Positions 23,614 through 35,132 of a stretch of 64,000 bases of DNA are shown here, piece by piece (the first letter of the stretch is position 1; each line of letters starts with the position of its first letter). Both the position numbers and the translations under genes were made by a program. The stretch comes from Muscardinus avellanarius. Its lineage: Eukaryota; Chordata; Mammalia; Rodentia; Gliridae. The stretch spans positions 94,717,779 through 94,781,778 of the forward strand of contig OY726566.1 in assembly GCA_963383645.1 (NCBI GenBank), written 5' to 3'. A model generated the notes under the pieces. That model was not told the DNA's origin and did not search any database. It saw nothing but the letters and a program-made list of their open reading frames with translations.

Positions 23614-23615
<2 letters not shown>
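22168..23615. other. SINE-free 1.4-kb block, origin unclear
   Basis: Composition is less AT-rich than the neighbouring intron, with several short open stretches on the + strand (for example 22347-22550 and 22584-22823). I could not match it to any gene or repeat. It could be an old processed pseudogene or conserved intronic sequence. Confidence 0.35.

Positions 23616-23662
<47 letters not shown>
23616..23662 (+). repeat. (GT)n microsatellite
   Basis: About 23 units. Confidence 0.97.
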
Positions 23663-23664
<2 letters not shown>

Positions 23665-23768
23665 TGAAGAATATAAGATACAATGGCCTGCCTATAAAAT
23701 TTAAATATCTATTAGGAATTAAAGTCTACCAGAGGAGAGAAAGAAACAATATAAATTATTGTATTTTA

Positions 23769-24178
23769 GCCGGTCATGGTGGCATACTTCTATAATCCCA
23801 GTTCTTGGAAGGCTGAGATAGGAGGATCACAGGTTCAAATCCAGCCTCAGCAGCTTAGTGACATGGCCCTCCACAACTTGGTGAGAACTTGTTTTAAAAT
23901 AAAGAATAAATGCCTGGTGTGGTGGCACACACTTGTAATCCCTGCGCTTGGGAGGCAGGGGCAGGAGGATCACGCAGGTTCGAAGCCAGCCGCACTGGCT
24001 TAAGAGACCCTGTTTCCAAATAAAATATAAAATAGGCCTGGGAGTGTAGCCCAGAGGTAGAAGGGTTCCATCCCCAATACCACCAAAAAAGAAAAGAAAA
24101 GAGAGAAAAATAGGGTTAGGGTGTAGCTTGGAGGTAGAATGCCCCTGGGTTCAGTCTCCAGTACCACACACAAAAAAT
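23769..24178 (+). mobile_element. Nested MEN SINEs
   Basis: The outer element's B1 half (23769-23909) and ID arm (24107-24178) are separated by a complete inner element (23910-24106) of the CCCTGCGCTTGGG subfamily, inserted in the A-rich linker in the same orientation. Confidence 0.85.
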
Positions 24179-24189
24179 TGCATTTTCTC

Positions 24190-24824
24190 ATTTAACTATT
24201 TCTTTAATTTGTTCTGTTAATGATGACTGATTGCTACTCTTAAATAGTTCTATTGTTTTTCTTAGATAATAACATATATATAACAGCAAAATACATAATA
24301 AAGAATTATACATAATTTTAAACATTATTTTATACTAAATAATAACACATGTATATAATTTTTATTATAATACTGTACTATTTTATTTGGTCTGGTACGT
24401 ATGTGTTCTGAATTGACTCTAAAATGTTGGTCACCTTAGTGTACAAGTAGATGCTCTTCATAGATACTAACATACATATATGTATATATAACATATATAC
24501 ACATATAACAGGTATATATACATATGTGTATATCTATGTATGTTATATATAGTCAATTCTGAATTTCCTGACAGTTTAACTAGGTAGGTATTTCTATTAT
24601 TTGCTGGTTTTTTAAAAACAGTTTAATTAAAAGGCTTCCAGAAAAAAAATATGTATTCATATTTTATATCTGAATGAGTCAGTAGTAAATTAATTAAAAA
24701 ATAAGCTCAATTAAGCTAGTCATTAATTACATGCATGAAGTGATTGACAAGGAAATTAAAAAATTAAGTTTTGTTGCTTTTAAAACCTAACTTCAGATAT
24801 CTTATGGTATATTCTCTTTCTTAG
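24190..24824. other. AGBL3 intron, AT-rich
   Basis: Contains TATA/CATATG-rich simple sequence at 24470-24550 and then unique AT-rich sequence up to the 24825 exon. Confidence 0.6.
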
Positions 24825-24870
24825 TGAAAATACCCGGACAGACCCCTTGGCTTCTAAAAAAATATTTAAG
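24825..24870 (+). CDS. AGBL3: AGBL3 coding exon, start uncertain
   Basis: A 46-bp segment after the pyrimidine-rich acceptor attctctttcttag and before donor TTAAG followed by gtaggg. Read with one base from the preceding exon it gives KIPGQTPWLLKKYL and leaves two bases (AG), which join T of the exon at 26277 to make Ser. This phase link to a firm exon supports it. An alternative acceptor at 24796 (aacttcag) would begin the exon at 24797 in phase 0 and add about nine hydrophobic residues. That would join the 11463 exon directly but translates the pyrimidine tract. Otherwise an exon of length 3n+1 between 11.5 and 24.8 kb has been missed. Confidence 0.62.
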
Positions 24871-25647
24871 GTAGGGGAACTGTACTTGATTTCTTCTACA
24901 TGACTATCTTACTTTGTTTCCTGTGTCTTATAAGATTTTATTTTTAATTAAAACAATATGTTAAAATAACTTTTTGATCATTATTGCTAAATGAATACAT
25001 TCTTATATCTACATAGCAGCTCCAACTAAATCATGTTTATACACAGGAGCAGCCACAAAGATGCATTTTGAAGAGTTCTGAGATTTCAGTATTGTCAATC
25101 TATCCCCAATGGATGCCTTAAAATCCATAGAGCCTTATTTCTATGTATTTATCAATGCATATTTATCAATGTATTTATCTGAGCCTCTTTAAAAACAGAA
25201 AAAATTCTGGCATAAGTAAATTACCTATTCCTTAAGAATGAATGAATGAAAATCAAATGTTTTCCTCTCTATAGCAGCAATTGAGGCATTGGCTACATGG
25301 GGGGAAATATAGTATTTAAAACCTGGAAAAGGAACAGAAAGTAAATTGAGATTACATACTTTGTTATTATTACAAAGTTTGTATATTATTATATATAAAC
25401 TTTACAATTTGTCTATAGAGACAAATTTCTGTCTATACTAGAAATTATTGTATCTGTATTACTAGCTAACAAGCTAGTTTCCCTGTCCTATAGAATAAAT
25501 ATGTGAACAATTGTCTGGAGAGTAAAATAGGTAACCATGGGTGAGCATTTGAAATTTGACTGGATGTGTACAACAGAGAGGCCATGCTATGTTCCTATCT
25601 TGGCTTTTCTCCTAAGAACTTGGTTTCTGCTAAATAAAATGGGTTCT
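24871..25647. other. AGBL3 intron, nothing recognised
   Basis: AT-rich, no repeat or exon seen. Confidence 0.5.
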
Positions 25648-25842
25648 GAGCCAGTCACAGTGGCACACGCCTGTAATACCAGTGTTTGGAAGACTAAGCT
25701 AGGAGAATCTCAGGTTGGAGGCCATTGAGCACTAATTTAGTGAGACATTGCCTCAAAATGTGAAAGATAAAAAAGGCTGGGATGTATCTCACAGGTAGAA
25801 CACTTTTGTGCTCAATCCCTAGTACCAAAAAAAAAAAAAATA
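25648..25842 (+). mobile_element. MEN SINE, diverged
   Basis: Starts gagccagtcacagtggcac. A14 tail. Confidence 0.83.
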
Positions 25843-26276
25843 GTCCTGAGGAAAGATGACTTTTTTGCCCCAGAACCCTAGCAAACTAGGTATAAGACCA
25901 ATATTTGAGGTATCTTTGGGCACACCCATACCTGATTCTAAAATTGGCCATTTTAAGCTAAGATTTAATATTTTAAGATATATGGTTTATCATCACCTAT
26001 GAAAAGAAGTCAAATAAGAGAAAGTAACAGAAGTAGTTCTGGACCTTAAGTTCGACCTCTGCCTCTTACTAGCTCTGTGATCTTGAGCAGATAGCTTAAC
26101 CACCCTGATTCCTCTTGGGTAAGATAGGGATAAGACTGGCCCTCCTATTTGCAGGATTAGTGAGAATCCAAAGACTGTTCTCTGAGGTGTTATATACCAG
26201 TAGAGCGTGGCATTGCATCACCTCATGTGGGTAGTGCACTGTTGACATTGATATCAGACTATCCAATTTCTTTCAG

Positions 26277-26470
26277 TTCCCAAAGAATGATTCAGACTCT
26301 TCACAGAGACCAACAGAGATATTTTTTGGAAAACTGTGAGAGGCCAGTCCAGGAAATAATTCAGCCCGTGGAGACTGATTTGTATGAAAACTGCTTCAAA
26401 GTGACATCCTTGAAGTGTCCTACGATCAAACAAGCTTCGAGTTGGATTGAGAAGACCAAGATACCAGCAG
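26277..26470 (+). CDS. AGBL3: AGBL3 coding exon
   Basis: A 194-bp exon between acceptor ccaatttctttcag and donor GCAG followed by gtttat. It is open for 64 codons, including MIQTLHRDQQRYFLENCERP and the motif ASSWIEKTKIPAG. It enters with one base and leaves with one base (G), which completes an Asp codon with AT of the exon at 31327. The peptide is hydrophilic with no transmembrane segment, as expected for the long low-complexity tail of this cytosolic enzyme. Confidence 0.85.
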
Positions 26471-26599
26471 GTTTATATATATATGTATATATAAAAACGA
26501 CTGCTTAGTACTTTAATAAATATAAAGATGGTTTATACTGTATTATCATTAATAAATCTTATGAAAACTAAAATATAGGACCTGACTTTTATTTTATTT

Positions 26600-26822
26600 T
26601 ATTTATTCTTGGCTGGTCTGGGAATTGGAACCCAGGGGCATTCGACCTCTGAGCTACAAGCCCTGCCTGCCCTATTTTTTTTTTTTATTCTTTATTTTGA
26701 AACGGGGTCTCACTAAGTTGTGGAGGGCCTCACTAAATAGCTGAGGCTATCCGCAAACTGTGATCCTCTGATCTCAGCCTCCCCAGTTCTGGGATTACAA
26801 GCATACGCCATCACACCTGGCT
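26600..26822 (-). mobile_element. MEN SINE
   Basis: ID arm complement then B1 half, ending catcacacctggc. It lies 130 bp after an AGBL3 donor. Confidence 0.88.
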
Positions 26823-28013
26823 TATTTTTAAAAAGAGGGAATTGGTAGCCATTTTATCCCTGTCTCTGAAAAATACCTTATTTAATTGCTATATCAGTTA
26901 TATATAGAAGAAAAATATTTCAGTTTAATCTTGAAAAAATTTACTTTACTTGCAATAGTTCCCTGGTATAGTCACCTTTCAACTTCACACTACCCGTCTC
27001 CCCCAAAGGAAATTTCAAAAAAAGAAAAACATACCACCACCATATTCTGGTAGCTTCTGCTTCCCAGGTTGGAATTTTCTGTTGAAAACAGCCTTTTATC
27101 CATGACTCTGTAGAGTGACCCTAAATAATTGAAGAGCACTGTACTTCATAGTTTCTGTCTTGAGATGTGTCTAAACTTAAGTGCCCCTGCAGCAAGGCAG
27201 AGAAAAGTGCCCTAACCCTGATTCTATCATGGTAAAACGTGTTAAAGTTATAGTAAAGTAAACTAAAGCTAAATTCACCATCCATTCCTCCAAATGAATC
27301 TAAAAATCACGCTGCACAAAAAAGCAAAACACACAATAGTAAATTATGCACAATGATTACATTTATATGAATGCAAGTTAATCCATAGAGGAAAAAGCAG
27401 AGAAACGTTTCTTGGAGCAGACAATGCATGGGAAAGTGTGTGTAAAGGAGAAGGAGTCTTTTGGGATGGTCTTTCTGGATTTTGATTGTTGTGACAGTTC
27501 CCTAGGTGTTTAAAGATGTTGAGACTTAATGGGGTTTGGCCAGAGTACATTGCTGGATTGAATTATTACATGCTGAGACCAAAAAAAAGGGTGAAACAGA
27601 AATTTGGTTTGGACATGGTGCATTTGGTGTTGAAGTTGAGCTGTGAATAAGCAGACGGGTATGTGTCTGAGACTCAGGAAGGAGCTCTAGGATGGGGATG
27701 CGTTTCAGCATTTAGATAATGTTTAAAGACATGATGCCGGATGAAATTCGTAAGAGAATGAGTATAGAGATAGAAAAGGGCTAAGAGAGAATAGGAGATA
27801 GAAAAGGACTAAAAGGAAAAGGTCAAGAGAGAATAAGAACCAAGAAAGAAGACTTTGGGGTAAGAGGTGGGATAGGAGGAAAACCCTATGTTGTTCTGGA
27901 AGCCAAATGAGAACATGTCTCAAAGGGGAGGGAGTGACCAGCTGAGCCCCGAGTATCTGACTGGTCCACTGAGATGGACTGACTACCGAGTTTAACAGCA
28001 TGGACTTTCATGG

Positions 28014-28015
<2 letters not shown>
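26823..28015. other. AGBL3 intron, nothing recognised
   Basis: Purine-rich patch (27740-27870) but no repeat family or exon recognised. Confidence 0.5.
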
Positions 28016-28017
<2 letters not shown>

Positions 28018-28045
<28 letters not shown>

Positions 28046-28236
28046 GGTGGTGGTGGTACTGGGGCTCCTGGAAACCCTTCTACCTCCGAGCTACACTCCC
28101 AGACCTATTTTTATACTTTTTAAAATTTGGAAACAGGGTCTCTTAAGCCAGCACGGCTGGCTTCGAACCTGTTCGATCTTCCTGTCTCCACCTCCCAAGC
28201 GCGGGGATTACAAGCGTGCGCCACCACGCCCAGCTC
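28018..28236 (-). mobile_element. MEN SINE, young
   Basis: T27 tail complement. Flanks carry tcatggagat before and tcatggggat after as a target duplication. Confidence 0.92.
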
Positions 28237-28482
28237 ATGGGGATCTTGATCAGAAAATTTTTAGTAGAATGGTGGTGGTAGCAATCTAATTGAAGTCTAT
28301 TTTAGAATAGGAGACAAAATGGAGACAGGTAGTATTCATGGTATTTTGGTATAAAAAGAGAAGTTTTTTATTTGTTTTAGAAAGTATTTTTCCCCACTTC
28401 CTCCACCAACATGCTTAATTAGCCTTAGCCAGTCTTTCCTGAGCTTAGAGTCTCATTTTTTCTTCACTACTTTATTTTATAG

Positions 28483-28615
28483 GTAAATGTCCTATTGAAA
28501 CTTGGTTATATACTAATGAGGATTCTGAAACTTACTTTCTAACTAAAGTAAATCAATTTCAGAGGTGGCTATTTTCTTTTCTTTTTGTGGAGCCCCCTTA
28601 TAATATATGCATATA
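28483..28615 (+). other. Possible alternative terminal exon of AGBL3
   Basis: After a strong acceptor (tcactactttattttatag), the phase left by the 26277 exon stays open for about 43 codons (GKCPIETWLYTNEDSETYF...) and then reaches TAA. No good in-frame donor rejoins the 31327 exon. If used, it would give a truncated tail. No clear poly(A) signal was seen, so it may be chance. Confidence 0.18.
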
Positions 28616-29355
28616 AGGCTATTTTTTTTTCTTTAAATATCATATCGTCATTATTACTCAGTTTCTTACATAAGTACGTTTGTCCTTTTCCATTACTGAA
28701 CTTGTCAAGTAGGAAATAATGTGGATTCTGTGCAAGATTAATGAAGGACCCAGTCAGACTTTAATTCTGGAAGAATTTATATTTATTCATGAGATCCAGT
28801 ACAAAAACAGAGTTTCAGCTGCCAATGGAGAGTGAAGGAGGAATAAATTCTTAACAGATCATAGCAGATAATTACATTAAGTCATTACTCTTCTTTGAAC
28901 TTGGGAATCACAAATGTACCAATCTTACAGTGCCCACTCTTCTACTTATCCAGACCCCAGACCTGGAAGTAAGTCATGAAATTTCAGGAATCGTTTCCAT
29001 TTTTAGGAAGATGTTTCACCTACACAATTTTCAGCTTATATTAGTTATCTATAACCATTTCCTTGAGTGCCCTTGATGGTTTATAAATTTATCAATACTA
29101 ACAGCAAAAACAAATCAAATTATTGAAGCCAAGTGATGAATTCCTTATGTTGTTCTCTCTCTGTTGGGGGATATTGAAATTTTTAAAAAGGAAATCTACC
29201 AGTACATGCTCACAACTATCAGTGCTCTTGTCCCACTCCCTCACCGCTATATGTTAGAGTTATGTTGTATATCATTTCATTTTCTTAATAGGTGTGCTCC
29301 TTTTAGGTAAGATTTAAAAGTCAACTCATGGGGATTTACCTGATCCATTTGTACT
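28616..29355. other. AGBL3 intron, nothing recognised
   Basis: AT-rich unique sequence. Confidence 0.5.
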
Positions 29356-29616
29356 ATTCTCAGCTACTTAGTGAGGTCCTTCACAACTCAGTGAAACTCT
29401 TCCAAAAATTTTTTTTAAAGACTAAAAAATAAGGCTGAGAGGCCAGTCATGGTGGCGCATGCTTGTAATCCCTGCACTAGGGAGGCAGAGACAGGAGGAT
29501 CACACAGGTTCGAAGCCAGTCTCGCTGGTTTAAGAGACCCTGTTTCTAAATAAAAATATAAAATAGGTCTGGGAGTGTAGCCCGGAGGTCGAAGGGTTTC
29601 CAGGAATCCCCAGTAC

Positions 29617-29680
<64 letters not shown>

Positions 29681-29750
29681 GGCTGGGAGTGTAGCTCGGA
29701 GGTAGAATGCCCCTGGGTTCCATCCCCAGTACTGCAAAAAGAAAAAAAAT
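29356..29750 (+). mobile_element. Nested MEN SINEs with (AT)n tail
   Basis: The outer element (29356-29443 and ID arm 29675-29750) is split by an inner MEN (29444-29619) whose tail is now a 55-bp (AT)n. The duplication aataaggctgag/aataaggctggg marks the insertion. Confidence 0.83.
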
Positions 29751-30064
29751 GCCTCCAGGTTTCTAGCATACGAAAGCCCATATATCCCTACTGTTTTCTC
29801 TTGGTAAACAGTTTCTTTTTTTTTTTTTTCATATTCTATCTCAATGGGAGACTGGGAGATGAATAATCAGGTACCTGTGGTCACATTATCTCACTGGAAG
29901 TTGAAGTCTGGGCATGTGTGAATAAGCAAAGCCAGGTAGTTAGGAAACCACATTGATCCAGCTCCAAATTTAAAGAATATAATTTACATCCCAGTTCTTA
30001 AAAGCTCATCTAAATTTCTAGCACATTTTCTCTGTTGTTTGAGGTGTGGGGTTTGGGGGTTTTG

Positions 30065-30257
30065 TTTTATTTTATTTATTTCTTGCTACTGGGAGTTGAA
30101 CTCAGGGGTATCCTACCTCCACACTACACCCCCAGGCCTTTTATTTTTATTTTGAAACAGTATCTCACTAAGTTTCTGAGGCTGGCCTCGAACTTGCAAT
30201 CCTTCTGTTTTATCCCCCCAATACTAGGATTACAGGCATGCACCACCATGCCTGGCT
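30065..30257 (-). mobile_element. MEN SINE, diverged
   Basis: Both halves, ending caccatgcctggc. Confidence 0.85.
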
Positions 30258-30970
30258 GATTCCCTTCATTTAATTTCCTTTGTCCATTTTCCTATCAATG
30301 CCTTTAAAATGAACTAAGCCCATGCTTCACATCTCTAATTGTAAAGGAAGCTAGCCTTTTCTGCTGCCATTCCAGCTCATGAAGCCTTTACTCTCAGTAG
30401 GTAGCATTTTTTTTTTCACATATGCACCTACACACACACAAGCCAAAGGATCTCCAGCAGAAACTGCCTCCACTTACAGGCCCCAGTCCTACCATGAAAT
30501 TTAACTTATATAGGTCATCTTTTCTGCCTATTTCAGAGAAGTAAACATTCCTTCATTTAGTGCTTTGGTTCCCACAACCACTGATTTTGTCTGGTTCTGA
30601 TAACCCTCACCTTTCTGAAGTTGTAGCTACTCATCACTACCCTGACTTCCTCGGCTGTGCACGCCTCTCCTGCAACCTGGCTTCTGCTATCACCATACCA
30701 ATGCAACCGTTGTTTCCAGAGGCATTGGTCATCAATTTCTTTACTATTTATTATTCCCAGGGCCTTTTAAACTCTCTTTTGACACGTTAGACTTTTCAAC
30801 AAACATATCTGTGACACTACTCTGTTCTTGTCTTACTCCTCTTTCTCTGGATATTCATGAAAAAAGTTATGAAATGGGTAAAGAGAAGCCCATGCAGGCC
30901 GTTGCCCCTGCCTAAATTTTAAGTGTTCTATCTTTCATCTCTGTTCTCTATTCTCTCTTTTCTTTTATTC
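30258..30970. other. AGBL3 intron, nothing recognised
   Basis: Unique sequence without recognisable repeats. Confidence 0.5.
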
Positions 30971-30983
30971 TGCAAACTTTTTT

Positions 30984-31156
30984 TTTCTTTTTTGGTGGTG
31001 GTACTGGGGTTCCTGGAAACCCTTCTACCTCTGGGCTATACTCCCAGACCTATTTTATACTTTTTTATTTGGAAACAGGGTCTCTTAAGCCAGCGCGATC
31101 CTCCTGTCTCCGCCTCCCAAGTGCAGGGATTGCAAGCGTGCGCCACCACGCCCGGC
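30984..31156 (-). mobile_element. MEN SINE, short B1 half
   Basis: Lacks about 25 bp of the B1 half after agccagcgcgatcc. Target duplication tgcaaacttt on both sides. Confidence 0.9.
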
Positions 31157-31326
31157 TGCAAACTTTATTTTATATGACATATATTTGTTTACTTTCATTA
31201 AAGTATAAACTTCAGATGGCAAGGCTATTTAGACAAAATCCTTGACATATAATTTGACTTAATAAGTAATTATTGAATGAATACAGTTTGTATATATCTA
31301 TCCATATTTTTATGGTTGCTTCCTAG

Positions 31327-31558
31327 ATCTGCATCAAAACTTAAAAACCAACGTGAAAGAATGTACATCTTTCCAAAGCAAGAAGACTGGCATAAATTGG
31401 ACCGATGATGAAAAAAGAAACTACAGGGATAAAAAAATGGCCCAAACTCAAGAAATACTACAGTATTTGCTCCCTATCATGGAAAACCCTAGAAACATAG
31501 AACCCGCTCAGATAAAACAGCTCTTCAATCCAAAAGCCAGCTTCCAAACCCAGAATCA
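31327..31558 (+). CDS. AGBL3: AGBL3 coding exon
   Basis: A 232-bp exon after acceptor ggttgcttcctag. It begins D-LHQNLKTNVKECTSFQSKK and contains ILQYLLPIMENPRNIEPAQI. It ends ...QTQN plus CA at the strong donor gtaagt, which overlaps the last codon. Reading past that donor would hit a stop immediately, so the splice is required. Both phases fit the neighbouring exons at 26277 and 35133. Confidence 0.87.
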
Positions 31559-31599
31559 GTAAGTCAATATAATTTTATTATTTCTGGCTACTTACATAT

Positions 31600-31674
31600 T
31601 TGTGGTGCCAGGGATCTGATCCAGGGCCTCGTTATATGCTAAGCAGTACTCTACCACTGAGCCATGCCCAGCCT
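31600..31674 (-). mobile_element. ID-like SINE fragment
   Basis: The complement carries a tRNA-derived A/B-box-like region (ctctaccactgagccatgcc) without a B1 half. It starts 42 bp after an AGBL3 donor. Confidence 0.65.
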
Positions 31675-31679
31675 GTTTT

Positions 31680-32190
31680 CATTTAATACATCATTTGATA
31701 AAGAAGCATGGTGGAGTGGTTCGTTACCCTAAGCAACAATCCTGGATAAACAACCAGGCCCTTGAAATGGTGTCAGCTACATCATCACATTTGATCATGG
31801 AACAAAGGTATAAACGCATTAGTTCACAGTAGGCATAAGAAGAACTAAGATATCAGGTCGTCTTTGCCTGGTTATATATAAAAAAACTCTTAATTAACTT
31901 GGATTTCATAAGGTATGCATAATTAACATATAACCATAGCCTTGAATTTTTTCAGATGTTTAGAAAGCTTAAATCATGGGGGAGATGAGGACAACTGGAA
32001 TAAGAAATAATTAACCTGAGCTACTTCAGTTTGTGGATACTCAGAGAAAAGCAAAAGGGATGAGACCAAATCTCTTTTAAAGATTAAAAACATTACCATC
32101 TCTAAGGCCAAAAGGAAATCTATATAAAATAAAGTAAAAAGACAGCACAAATCTAAAAATAACAAATGTAATACTAATACTATCAATTTT
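31680..32190. other. AGBL3 intron, nothing recognised
   Basis: No repeat or exon seen. Confidence 0.5.
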
Positions 32191-32194
32191 GTAC

Positions 32195-32609
32195 AGGAGG
32201 GTCATGGGGATTACAGGAGCATTCTATCTCTAAGCCATATGCCCCCAGCCTTATTTTATTTTATTTTATTTTATTTTATTATTTTTTTTGGAAACTGGAT
32301 CTTGCTAAGTGGCTGAGAGCATCACTAAGTTACTGAGGCTGTCCTCGAACCTGCAATCATCCTGTTGTGGTCTCCCAAGTACTGGGATTACAGACATGTG
32401 CCACTACACCCGGCAATAATTTGTTTTTGTGTGTGTAGTACTGGGGTCCTGAAAGCACTTCTACCTCCGGGCTACACTCCCAGACCTATTTTATACATTT
32501 TATTTGTAAACAGGGTCTCTTAAGCCAGTGTAGCTGGCTTCGAACCTGCGCGATCCTCCTGTCTCCGCCTCCCAAGCGCGGGGATTACAAGCGTGCGCCA
32601 CCACGCCCG
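32195..32609 (-). mobile_element. Two consecutive MEN SINEs
   Basis: 32195-32414 is an older copy with a TTTTA tail complement. 32426-32609 is a younger copy ending ccaccacgcccga. Confidence 0.88.
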
Positions 32610-32811
32610 ACGGCAATAAATTTTTTATCGAGTATTTTCTATGTGTTAGCCACTGTTCTCAGCTTTCTGAAGATTCTACATCCACAGAACCTTTTTTAAA
32701 AGCAAATGGAATTCAGAACCAAGCATAAAAGGAATTATATACCCCTTGTTAGTGTGGTCCATTTCAGAAATTTGAGGAGGGTTTAATATTTTAAAAAATC
32801 AATCAGTGGAC

Positions 32812-32945
32812 AGGCATGGTGGTGCATGTCTATATCCCACATATTTGGAGGCTGCCACAGGAGCGTCACAAATTTGAGGGCAGCCTGGGCAACATAGCAA
32901 GATCCTATCTTAAAATTAAAAGGTCTTTATTTTTATTTTTAAAAT
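32812..32945 (+). mobile_element. B1-like SINE without ID arm
   Basis: Reads ggcatggtggtgcatgtcta through gcaacatagcaagatcc with an A-rich end. No ID arm follows. Confidence 0.7.
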
Positions 32946-33427
32946 AAAATTAAAAGGTAGAGTACTTAGCTAACATTTCTAAGGCCCAATCAAAGTAATC
33001 TCCCCTATTAGCAAACAAAAGACAAATCCACATGATCTTATTGATTGGCACATAAAAAGCCATTTGACAAAATATTAATGCCTATTCATGATAAAAAAAA
33101 TTCTCAGAAAAACATAGGAATAGTGGAGAACTTAACTCCATAAACGCTGCTCTCACTCTTCTTATTCAACATTGTGCTATAAGGCAAGAAAAATAAAAGC
33201 AGGCAGAGGGAAAAAGAAAGGAAGAAAACAGTCCTTATTCATGAAAGACATTATTCTCTATGTATAAAATCTCAAAGAATTTATCAAAAAAAATCTTCTT
33301 AAATAAGCAAGTTCTTCTAGGCTTCAGAATTCAAGATACATACAAAATTAACTATATTTTATATATAATCAATGACATCAGTGTTACAAATATAAACCAT
33401 TTTAATCTCTCAAAAGTGAAATACATA

Positions 33428-33640
33428 GCCAGGCGTGGTGGCGCACGCTTGTAATCCCAGTATTTGGGAGGTGGAGGCTGGAGGATTGCAGTCCGCGGAC
33501 AGCCTCAGCTATTTAGCGAGGCACTTTGCAACTCAGTGAGACTCTGTTTCAAAAATAAAAGAACTAAAAGTATAGGGCTGGGAGTGTAGGGGAGGTACAA
33601 TGCCCCTGGGTCCCATCCCTAGTACCACACACAAAAAAAA
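33428..33640 (+). mobile_element. MEN SINE inside L1
   Basis: Starts gccaggcgtggtggcgcacg. Flanked by gaaatacata on both sides. Confidence 0.9.
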
Positions 33641-33765
33641 GAAATACATATTTATAAATCTACAACATATATACTGGATATGTTGAAAATTACACAAGGA
33701 GAAATCAAAGATCTAAGTAAATGGAGAGACATTGTATACTCGTGGAATAAAAGATGCAACATATA

Positions 33766-33978
33766 ACCAGGTATGGTGACACATACCTGTAATCCCAGTA
33801 TTTGGGAGAGAGGAGGATCACAGGTTCTAAGCTAGCTTCTGCAATTTCACAAGGCTCTCTGCAGTTTAGCGAAAGTCTGTTTCAAATTTTTTTAAAAAAT
33901 AGGACTAGGAGTATATCCTGGAGACAGAACACTCCTGGGTTTCATTCCCAGTACCACACACCAAAAAAAAAAAAAAAA
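33766..33978 (+). mobile_element. MEN SINE inside L1, diverged
   Basis: Starts accaggtatggtgac. A16 tail. agatgcaacatataa before and agattcaacatataa after. Confidence 0.85.
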
Positions 33979-34177
33979 GATTCAACATATAAAGATGTCA
34001 TCTCTTTCCCAGTTGATAGACATGTTCAATACAGTTTCTTCTAAAATCCCATTGAGACTTCTTGTAGCTATAGACAAGATTATTCTAAAAACTTTATACA
34101 AAGGCACCAGAATAGAAAAAAACAATTTCCAAAGAAGGCTAAAGTGGGAAGCATAAACCCAACTGATTTCAAGACCT

Positions 34178-34452
34178 TTTTTTATTATATTTTTTTATTT
34201 TTTTAATTTTTTTAATTAATTTATTTATTTATTTTTATTTTTATTTTTTTTTTTCTGTACTGGGAATGGAACCCAGGGACATCCTACCTCCGAGGTACAC
34301 CCTCAGCCCTATTTTTATTCTTTATTTTGAAACAGGGTCTCACTAAATTGCGGAGTGCCTCACTAAGTAGCTGAGGCTGGCTGCAACCTGTAATCCTCTT
34401 GTCTCCGCCTCTCAAGACTGAGATTACAAGTGTGTGCCACCATGCCTGGCTA
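34178..34452 (-). mobile_element. MEN SINE inside L1
   Basis: Long T-rich tail complement (34178-34255) then both arms. tttcaagacc before and tttcaaaacc after. Confidence 0.88.
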
Positions 34453-34639
34453 TTTCAAAACCTTTTATATGACCACAGACATATAATGTTGTATTGGGGC
34501 CATATACATAATAGAACTAGACATATATACATCAGTAGAACTGAGGAGAGAACCCAGGCATAGACCCAACTGATTTTGACAAAAACAGTTTGCAAAAAGA
34601 ATTCAGTGGGGGAAAGATGGCCTGCACAGCAAACAATAC

Positions 34640-35132
34640 TAGAAACTGAGACACTCCAGTGAATACTTCCCAAAATTTCCCTCTCCCAAGGAAAACTTCC
34701 ATCTCTTGGACTCATTGATCTTTTTATTGGCTATGGAAAATAAATCTTTATAACATGTATAATAAACCTATTCTAGTAGAATTCACAGTAAATGTGTCAG
34801 GCGAAGTGGAATTTTAAAGACCCTCTACTTAATTAATTACGTAGGTAAGTAAGGAGCCGAGGCTTAGAGTGGCTATTATATCAGGAAAGCTGGGGTTAGG
34901 CAGGCGTCCAAATCAAGACATCCTCTAGGCATTTGGAATTACAGGTGGGAGCAGCGCTGAACAATTACAAGCGGGCATGAAGACTTAGATCTTTCTTACA
35001 AAGATGAGGGCAAAATCTTCAGGGCGGTGAACCCACGGGAGGAGGAAAGTCCAGTCTGTACTAGAACAACATATGTAGGACTACAAAGTAGGTGTATGTT
35101 AGGCAAAAACTCACGTTTCGTTTCTTTCCTAG
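34640..35132. other. Last AGBL3 intron, 3' part
   Basis: Unique sequence leading to the terminal-exon acceptor. Nothing else recognised. Confidence 0.5.

Larger units (their letters stand above)
33000..34640 (+). mobile_element. Old L1 ORF2 fragment split by three SINEs
   Basis: Sense ORF2-like sequence at 33000-33425 (reverse-transcriptase DAEKAFDK-like region, then ISKNLSKKIFLNK), 33640-33765 (KDLSKWRDI-like), 33979-34177 and 34453-34640. MEN elements at 33428, 33766 and 34178 interrupt it. Confidence 0.7.
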
